Assembly (NCBI GenBank): GCA_036346405.1
Contig: CM070551.1
Coordinates: 62,524,587-62,588,586, forward strand
From: Phyllostachys edulis
Lineage: Eukaryota > Streptophyta > Magnoliopsida > Poales > Poaceae
DNA length: 64,000 nt
Direction of reading: 5' to 3'
Shown: positions 55,741-64,000 of the stretch, piece by piece
Layout: each line of letters starts with the position of its first letter
How positions within the stretch are numbered: the first letter of the stretch is position 1
Notes under the pieces: generated by a model
What the model was told of the DNA's origin: nothing
Seen by the model: only the letters and a program-made list of their open reading frames with translations
Database searches by the model: none
Made by a program: the position numbers and the translations under genes

Positions 55741-57208
55741 TGCAAGATCCTCATTGATATCATGTTTCTGAAATACACATGACGCAATATTTTTAAGAAC
55801 ATTGACTGAACTGACAGAAATGTAATAGGAACCAAATGCTTGTAAAAGAAGAGTCAATGTTCCCAAAAAAAAACTATTAAGACCATAGAATCAAGAGAAG
55901 TAGAGAATACCTGCATTACGGAACCAAAAAATTGAATAAGCCGATCAAAAACAAATGTTTATTCTATTTCAAAGATCTTCCAATGAATGAGACATTTGTA
56001 TATGATTATCGCAGCAATTGGCTTTCCTTCACTAAAGCCAACATTTTCAGTAACACAGTTTATAAGTGCATCAACACTCTCAGGCAAAAAATGTAAGGGT
56101 GAAGCCAATCATCATATGTTCCATGTTCCTAATACTTCACGAAATGATTTAAAACATTTAAATATAAAAAATGTCAATGTACATGCTGCCTCTCAAAAAA
56201 GGATGACCTTGGCTGTGCAAAGTTCCCATATTCCTTGTGAGCTGGAGTTGTGCCATGAGGTGTCTGGAGAGAATGGACCAATTTAAAATCAAACAAAAAT
56301 TTAAACAGTAGATATTGATTTAATATATTGTCTAAGATAATTGCTTTCGACCATCTGTTCCTCTCTACGTGGACTACCATTAGTCAAGTTCTACAATGGT
56401 GGGAAGATATAGAAGCATTTCAGTAATGAAAGGTAGAAAACAAAAAAAAAATGGACTAAAGCTGTTAAAGATATCAAATCAGAGATTGTGTTCAGTCCTC
56501 TTCAATATCTTTGATTTCGCTTGTAACTGTAGCATATATGATAATAGTTGTAATCTTCAGCTGTAACAACCATAGAAGCTAACCTGCGCTAAATGGCGCG
56601 GGGTACGGATGTTATTAGAAAATTTGAGAAAGTTTGGCATATCACAATATTAGTTGCATAATCTAAATATGTTATTAGAAAATTAGATAAAGCTTGTCAT
56701 ATTAGATTAAAGTACTGCTTACATAATTTGACTGGCATATTAGATGAAAACACTCTTGTACCGGTCCGTGTGACTTTGACCTTATCTTAAAAGAAGAAAA
56801 GTTACCTCTTTTTTTTTAAAAAAAAAAAAAAAAAAAAAAGAAGTAGCATGAGTGTTCGAACTTTGAAAGGTTGGTCAATGGGAGATCAGAACACTAAAGT
56901 GTAAAACCAATCGTGTACTGTTAGACGACACTATTCCACTTCAGCGACAAAATTACAAAAAACAAAGTATGGAAGCATCATTCAACTAGTCTTCATAAGA
57001 ATGCATGTTAAATTTTCCATAGACCGATAGCTAAACAACTAAGACTATTTATTTATTTTTTATATGCTGCATGCATATGAACAATCAAGACTCCCTAACA
57101 GGAAGCAAACCCACATAACCCTTGTACGTTTGGATGCATTTTTTTCTGTAAGGTGAACAAAGCTGACGAATTGGACATTAGAAGACCAAAGACAGTACAA
57201 AGGTGTTA
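55741..57208. other. Helitron interior without recognised gene
   Basis: AT-rich. A small open frame at 55987-56286 has no recognised domain. At 56583-56618 a GCGC-TAAATG-GCGC palindrome resembles a degenerate Helitron end. A T-run joined to an A-run lies at 56809-56841. Confidence 0.4.
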
Positions 57209-57613
57209 TATGATGAATAAAACTGGAATGTCGTAAAATACAATCACAAGCACTATTGATAGAGAAAGCAAGTAATGAGCAACACATCTCCTGCAAAGGC
57301 AAAAGATTTTGAAGGCACTTCTCTTGTTAATCGATTATAAGGAATTCACTACTTTGTATGGCATCCTATTTCCATTTCTATCACATCCAGACTTCTAGAT
57401 ACTCGTAGGCATGAGGTGGAGGTGATCTAGCTGTGCTAGATTTACTCTTCTCAAATATACTAAAGACATTCGAAGGTGTTATATGAAGAAAAAAACTGGA
57501 ACTTCATCAAATACAATCAAAAGCACTACTGATAGAGAAAGCAAGTAATGAGCAACACATCTCCTGCAAAGGCAAAAGATTCTGAAGGCACTTCCCTTGT
57601 TAATCGACTATAA
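57209..57613 (+). repeat. 135-bp direct duplication
   Basis: 57209-57343 and 57478-57613 are about 90% alike, sharing the core GAGAAAGCAAGTAATGAGCA and ending TCGA(T/C)TATAAGG. Confidence 0.88.
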
Positions 57614-59432
57614 GGTGAGTGTTGCAGGTCAGAAATTAGTCTATGACGTTGCAACCTGATCAAATGCTCCTCTACTCTTGCATATCTTAGATTAAAGACG
57701 GTGAACGGTAGTGTTATAATCAACTAAATAGATAATAAGCTCAGACAGGTCTGTTTGTAAAGCACGCAAGACATGATCAAGTATTTAAGTTTATGTAACC
57801 TACTCATCAACTAAATGTATGAGTAGTGGAATAAGTGAATATCTCTAGTAGAACATAAAAGAATCTAGTGATTGTAACCTGACAAACCTATAAGTAATGT
57901 GCTACATGCAGGCTGATAACAGACTATAAGTATCCAAGTGTCACATATTTCTTTACTTTAGAGGTTGCAGTAAATTAGGAATTAAGAGTTTTTATCGGGA
58001 CAGTAGCATGTAATATTACATATTAGTATTGACAGTATTGTTGTACATGTTGTGGTCCGTTATATTTTGGTGCATAATGGTAGTAAGCCAAGAATAGAAA
58101 AATATTTAAAAAAAAACATAATGAGCAAGCATGATAGCGTATTTTTTGGTTATCACATATTCATAAGCACAAGCTAACTGTAAAGTAATATGCAAACTTT
58201 GGATATGTCTACCGATACTACTAACTGAAGAGGAGCGTAAAATATATTTTATTTTCAATTTGCAGATAATCATAGCTATCTAGTGTACTATTCTGTGATC
58301 TCAAATTTTATAAAAGATTTGAGGGTATTGACTCTGACAAAAGTCTAAGGTTCTTTACCTATAGTGAGATCGAAGTTTTCGTATGCCTTTTGCCACCATA
58401 TCCTAACTTAAACCTTGGTTGTTGCAAAGGACGAAGCAACAGGACCTAAAACACAAAAAAAAGCAAAGCGGTCATGACGAAGACATATATAGTGTTCTTT
58501 AGACAATAGAAACAACAGCTTGTTAGTGTAGTACATTACTATATAGGTTCCATGTCTAGTACCAAGCCAAGTAGCATAGGTAGGTAAAATTAACAATTGC
58601 TATCTAAATCCAGTAAGGTAAATAAACAAATAGCTTTTTAGATCTAACTATAAAAACTATTCTCATCATCAGAGGAATATAATGCAAGCGAATATATTTT
58701 ACGACGCAGCCTAGGACAATTGATAAAAAAGCAAAATAGGAGAGAAGAAATCATATATAGCACAAAAACAAACTTCACTTTTAAGGTACTGGTTCTCTGC
58801 ATGTAGCTCTTCCTACACTCCTTCGACTACACGAATATATGACTGAGCAGATGTGATAGGTCTGCACAGCATGTAACTTGACAAGTTATAATTTTTAGTA
58901 CATATGAAATCGGGTAGGAAAAAATGAAGAAAAAAACTCGTATCTTGAACTGAGGACCCAAAAAAAACATTGCATAGCTTCACAAATATATAGCATGTTC
59001 ATTGTACTAAAAAAGGGGGGAAATGCGACACTGGGAAGAACAGAGTACGTATCTGGTGTTCTTATAGAAGATAAGGAAAAAGGATGAAAAATAGATATGT
59101 TTTGTGTATGAACAGTCAAAGACCTGTAGTAGACTGTGAAAAAGGTCTATATTAATATAATCATACACCATTTAAGGGGACATCATTTTGGTTCAGCTTG
59201 TGAGGTCATTCTTTGCGAGAGAAACATTATATGATCAATTCTCATCTGAAGAATGCTTAAAAGTTCATGTAATGATGACATTCTTGAGCAATACAAAGGA
59301 GAAATAGCAACAGTTCTTTTTAACCTCAACTACTTCTCTTAGACGACATTCGCCTCAAAAAATAGAGAACGTTCATTCAGAAGATAACTGAAGCATATGA
59401 GATGGTAAAAAGTATCGCATAATAAGTAGTAC
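57614..59432. other. Helitron interior without recognised gene
   Basis: AT-rich and intron-like. Contains repeat copy 2 at 58560-58725. No coding frame that I can support. Confidence 0.4.
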
Positions 59433-59522
59433 CTCCATCTGTTTTTTCTGATGATATCACAGAATTATGTGCACCAAGAAGGCTAGTAGCCTCTTTTCTC
59501 TTTGATTCAGCTGTACTAAAAA
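59433..59522 (-). other. Captured exon-like fragment, minus strand
   Basis: Ninety bases between a GTCACAG acceptor and a GTACTA donor, open (AESKRKEATSLLGAHNSVIS). Source protein not recognised. Confidence 0.35.
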
Positions 59523-60333
59523 CTGTGACCTTTAGTATAAAGGATTTTCCAAATTTTACTACTACGTGATTCAAGGCACCAAGTCCAATGATGCAAAGTG
59601 ATATATGTTCTTGGATAATAATTCATTATGTTCCTAGAGAATAGTTTTTTTTTTTGGCAGCGGACTACACATTGATGAACTACTAATGCAATGATAACTT
59701 TCATGGGCTACTATGTGAGTGGAATATCCTCCCTTCGTGACAGTGCCATCAATATAAACACCTTTAAAAGTGGAAACATATTTTTATCAGTGGTTCTTGA
59801 GGAAACTAATACAGCTCTCATAGTCTCAGCATAAGTTAATGATGTTTCTCGAGGAATTTTTAGCAATGGTTCTCGAGAAAGCTACTAAGGCGTTGCTTAG
59901 ACAATACAAGCAGAAACATGATAGTGTAAGGCATCACTCTATAGATTACATGGGTAGTACAAAGCCAGGTAGTACAACTGGCTAGAATGAACAACTATTA
60001 ACTAAATCAAGTAGGGCTAATAACTAAACAACTTCTTAGATTTGACTATTAAATCTGTTCTCATGATCAAAGGAATATAACCTAGGTAAATCTATCTAGC
60101 ATTGTAGCGTACGAAAACTGATAAAGGCACTAACCTTACTTATCGGCCTACACATGACAGGATATAGTAATAATGACATGATAACTGAATCAGTCCAAGA
60201 GCTCACAGAAGCTTCAATCAAAAACCGTAAACACGACCATAAACACCCAGAATGTCTACATCGACATCAATCCCAGAACCCTAACCCAGCCTGTCCGTGA
60301 CCTCATTACAAAATTTCTAAAAATTGCACTTAC

Positions 60334-60450
60334 TAACGAACTCCATTCGATTGAACACGCGCAGCGCATCATTGAGCTCGTCAGTCCTGGCGTCGAGCCG
60401 CCTTAGCTGGCCCTCGAAGGCCAGGCTCTTCTCCTCGAATTCAAGGAAGA
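60334..60450 (-). other. Captured exon fragment encoding a coiled coil, minus strand
   Basis: Open block encoding EEKSLAFEGQLRRLDARTDE followed by LNDALRVFNRMEF, with a consensus GTAAGT donor at 60333-60328. GC-rich against AT-rich flanks. It predicts an amphipathic helix. I do not recognise the gene; it probably belongs with the exon at 59433-59522. Confidence 0.45.
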
Positions 60451-60484
60451 GAACAACTCTTCTAAAGATACTCACTATTCTCAT

Positions 60485-60769
60485 ACTGCGAACGGTGGCG
60501 TAGCCTGGTAAAGCCTAGGGCCACAACCACGACCTCAACCTCTCAACATGGGTTATCCCCACACATAACAGTCATATAATAAATTAATGAGCAATCATAC
60601 TCAATTCATATCAGCAATCATCAATATGATATAGTAGAAACATAAATGCAATGCTTTGCCCACTCCCATCCTACTATGCACCAGTGTGTCAAAATTTTAA
60701 GTTGATTAACTATTAGCAAATTTTAATTAATATATTCACCACGGGCCTACAGCCCGCTCTGATACCAAC
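60485..60769 (-). other. Truncated chromovirus 5' leader with primer-binding site
   Basis: Minus strand at 60767-60756 reads TGGTATCAGAGC, followed by GGGCTGTAGGCCCGTGG, as in the leader next to 32870. The rest of the internal region is missing to the left of about 60485. Confidence 0.8.
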
Positions 60770-63047
60770 TGTAACACCCCAGCCCAACTTGAGCCTAGAA
60801 TGCTACTAAATAAACATGATAACAATTTAAACATAAAGTATAAATTCTAAATTTCGGCAAAACCTTCTTTATATAGAAAACTATACCGGAGGTTCCAACA
60901 GACACAAATATCAAGACAATATTCTAACATCCAGAATTCATCAAAGCATTCAAAATATGCTAATCAGCTAAGGCATAAACAAGGATATCCAAAATATGCT
61001 ACTCTCATTATTACAAATAAACCAAAGCATGAAGCAAAACCAATAATAAACCTTAAGCAGTTTGCTTATTATCAAAGTACGATCTAAATGTTATTCAGCT
61101 TTAAAGTTGTGTCGTAGTGAGTGCATCCAATGCAATCCTACTCCCTCCCATGCATGTCGTTCTTGCGAGTGGTACCTAAAAGCACAACAAAAGCAAGAGT
61201 GAGTCCAAAAACTCAGCAAGTACCAATAAATAAACATTAACTCACAGTTATAGCATCAACATCCCATAAGAAAACATTACACTAAAACAACTCACATGCT
61301 TGTGTAATGCAAATGAGCAATGCATCTTTCTCTCTGTTACTCTTTTCGTATTTTACCAGTAATGCGGGGTATACAACCGTCAATGTATACCCTTGCATGT
61401 GCTCTCTACCACAGGGACTAAGAGCCTATACTCCACAAGTATAGGGACCACAGCCCATCATCTTCATGATGGGGACCTCTACTCAATGCCCATATTCCAC
61501 GAATGTGAGGACCACAAGCCCGTCATCTACATGCTGAGGACCTCAACTATACATACTTGGTCACCACGTGACCAAGTCTCAGGTATGTTCTCAACATGCA
61601 CATGTACTAGTACTCTATCTTTCAATAACATGTGAATCAACAATTACATACCAAAACCCCAAACTTTAAATAACATGTATTGCATCAACAACATACATGA
61701 ATAGCCTTTAGCCATAACTCAAGCATTCGCCAATCTCAATCATACATATCACACTATCATTCATGCATAGCTAATATGTATAAAACACAAGCACTCAATG
61801 TCAAACATTCATAATTATACTAACAACCAGAATACTTGCCTCAACCGTGCGGGAATGGAGGACACGAAGAGGGCGCTGCCCCCGGGATCAATACCCTACC
61901 TGAATATAATTATAAAGCACGCTAAGACAATCACACTGGACCAAAAACATAACTAATAGCACAACCGAGCTCGCTATACTCTCAAGCGCCTTCCCAATTT
62001 CCAACTCCTAAAGATCGATCTGTCCCCTGTGCACAGCCATATTCTAAAATCCATAACTTTTACTACAGGAGTCTAAATGAGGTGTTCTTGGACTTTATGG
62101 AAAGGTAATTAATTTCCCCAACTAAACCTGGTTGAGGAGCCCTTCTGAATCGGTCATCTATTGCCCCTACCAAGCTAGTTAACAAAACGTCAAATTCACG
62201 TCGAGTTCTCTGGATAGTACACTAAAAATACCATAACTTTCAGTACGAGTGTCCAAATCTCATGTTCTTGAGCTTTCTGAAAATCTGAGACAATAATCTA
62301 CGACTTTCATTATACTGAGCTTCTCTAATTTTCCCTTTAACTAAACGTTTAACCTAGATTACTAAAACCTGTCAGAAAACCAACAAATCTGCAGAACAGT
62401 CACACTAATAAAATCATAACTTCTGCTACAGAGGTCCAAATAACACGATCTAGCCCTTCATGGAAAGATGAAGACGTCCTCTACACTACTCTAAGAGATG
62501 TCCAGGACTGATTCCACCTTTAAGCACATCAAAACCTCGATCTTCTCCAATCTGTCCTGAGCAGCCCTAAATACCGACATTGCTAAATTAACTAATTGCG
62601 TATCTAATTGAGGGGGGAACAGAGGTTGCTCTTGTAGAACCACTAAAGAACACGATGAACATCACACGATTCCCCCTCTTTTCTCTTCTCCCTTCTCCCT
62701 TTCCTCCTTTCTTCATCTTTTTCACCTTCCTCTTGATCCCTTGGCGTGGGGGAAGGAGCTTAACCAGGAAGGGCAAGATGGAGGGGCGGCAAGAAGGGAG
62801 AGGGTGTGCTACAATAACCACGGTGGTATCAGAGCACGGCGGTCTTCAGAGCAAACTAGGGTTTCCTCCTCCTTTTGTTTGTGGTCACGCCCCTCTCCCA
62901 CCTCTGGGCAAAATCAAGTGGGCCAAAAGCCACGCCCAGTTGTCTACCTTTACAAGAATCCCCTCTAATCTTCTGTTAAATTGCTTTGTTAATTGGTCCT
63001 TCTCTCTAATTTATTTATTCTCATTTAATTAAATTTGGAGTATTACA
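60770..63047 (-). repeat. Chromovirus LTR flanked by a primer-binding site and a polypurine tract
   Basis: 2,278 bp, plus-strand ends TGTAACACCCC and GGAGTATTACA. Same block order as 25528-27833. Its left neighbour is a primer-binding site and its right neighbour a polypurine tract. Open frames within it, for example 62655-63032, are not genes. Confidence 0.88.
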
Positions 63048-63060
63048 TTCTACCCCCCTT
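63048..63060 (-). other. Polypurine tract
   Basis: AAGGGGGGTAGAA on the minus strand, adjacent to the LTR at 63047, the same tract as at 27834. Confidence 0.85.
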
Positions 63061-64000
63061 AAACAGAATTCGACCCTGAATTCTAACTGTTGTAAAACAT
63101 GCAGTTTTAGCAAATAAACATAATTAATTCTCGCACGCACTATTAGCAATAAAGCATAATAACAGCATGAAGTAAATGACTATAATAACATGTGTCCATG
63201 AAATTCTTTCAAGTCATTTAAACACAATATTATGCTTAACATTAATAGCAGGATATCATCAATTAGCAGCATAAGGCACAGAAGATTGATGTTGTTGTGT
63301 GCTCTCAGAAGGAGAGTAGCTAAAGAACAAGTCTTTGCCATCTCAATCCTATTGTCTATACTCTTCATTAACAGAACATGACAATTTAAATCCAAACTAT
63401 GAGCTCTAATCAATACTTTGCTAACTGTCAAATGATCTCAACTGCTAAAGAATATCAATAATGCTTTCAGTCAAAACAAACGACTAACAGGACCACCAAC
63501 TAGACTTTAGATTTCCAACAGAGATTGATCACTCTCTATAAAACTGAACCCCAAGACTCAGGTTAAAAAAAAAGTCAATTCACTGTCGCTGGAGTGCCCA
63601 ACTGAAACTGAAAGAAATAAACTAGCAGCAGATCAAAGGAACAGTAGCAAGTTATACAATAGAGCTCAAGTGTGAATTAATTATCACATTCAATTTCAGT
63701 ATAACACATCTGACATCACAGAGCAGAACAAAACCCACTGTTATTTCTTCTACAATATCCCATAGAGCTTGTCATAATGATTAACAATAATCACAGAACA
63801 ATAAACCTCAGTCCAGCACTTTCATATATGTAGAGAAATACTATGAGATTGTAAAAAAGAATTACTCACTAAAGTGGTGGTAATCAAAACCAACCAAAAG
63901 CAACCGGCAAGGCGTGCCAATCGACACTGACCCAGAAAAACTATCACCCTGCAAACCGAGCAAAGGACGAAGTAATCGGAGATACAATACCACACTCAAT
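63061..64000 (-). other. Internal 3' region of a minus-strand element running out of the window
   Basis: Follows the polypurine tract. It starts AAACAGAATTCGACC, comparable to 27847 onward, but I find no integrase or chromodomain frame here. AT-rich and non-coding to the window end. Confidence 0.5.

Larger units (their letters stand above)
55503..60470 (-). mobile_element. Helitron, minus strand, truncating the copia element
   Basis: On the minus strand the 3' end reads GCGCCAAGGGCAC (imperfect hairpin, 55517-55529), then GGGTCACATCCTAG, with host A|T at the junction (55502). The last 15 bases equal those of the Helitron ending at 11007, so both belong to one family. The 5' end is uncertain. 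A TC following A on the minus strand at about 60470 is one candidate, and gypsy leader sequence starts by 60490. The interior carries exon-like blocks on the same minus strand (59433-59522 and 60334-60450) and internal repeats. No Rep/helicase is seen. Confidence 0.6.

Noticed and set aside
56583..56618. Second Helitron 3' end with a GCGC palindrome
   Set aside because: No CTRR followed by T at a proper distance on either strand; kept only as a resemblance.
56809..56841. Poly(A) tail of a non-LTR element or processed pseudogene
   Set aside because: The A-run is joined to a T-run and has no coding sequence or target duplication beside it.

Overview
The window is plant nuclear DNA, almost certainly from a large-genome grass. 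It has GT-AG introns, short intron-broken reading frames, GC-rich coding fragments in AT-rich surroundings, chromovirus and SIRE-like LTR retrotransposons, a MULE carrying a plant mobile domain gene, and Helitrons with the CTAG-plus-hairpin 3' end. I see no gene I would call intact. Nearly everything is a transposable element or a gene fragment broken or carried by one. I cannot name the species.

Region 1 (1-12.8 kb): exon-like fragments and a dead hAT transposase (1584-3235) lie beside a brassinosteroid-signalling-kinase (BSK) pseudogene. Its kinase-domain exons stop at 3956 and resume at 11188. The intron between them holds a Helitron of about 6.9 kb ending at 11007, which carries unrelated exon fragments including the C-terminal exon of a xyloglucan endotransglucosylase/hydrolase (XTH).

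Region 2 (12.8-46.0 kb) is one nest. A low-coding Ty3-type element (here 'element X', 12791-46004) has both LTRs interrupted. Its 5' LTR holds a 7.68-kb MULE (13031-20710) with a perfect 9-bp target duplication, a plant-mobile-domain pseudogene, a SWIM-finger transposase remnant and two divergent GRF-type zinc-finger genes flanking a minisatellite. Its 3' LTR holds about 22 kb (23459-45617) bounded by TGTAT. That insert contains a probable solo LTR, which is split by a chromodomain retrovirus-like element (25528-33062, minus strand, target duplication AATTC). The rest of the insert is long LTR-like DNA with palindromic TCGAC satellite arrays in both orientations.

Region 3 (46.0-64 kb): a deleted Ty3 gag fragment with its 3' LTR start is followed by a SIRE-like copia element. 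The copia gag is split by a solo chromovirus-type LTR (51381-53776). The copia is then truncated by a minus-strand Helitron whose 3' end is at 55503. The window closes with a chromovirus LTR (60770-63047) that has a primer-binding site on one side and a polypurine tract on the other, as in a tandem array.

Nesting order can be read from the target duplications. No tRNA, rRNA, CRISPR array or organellar insert was recognised.
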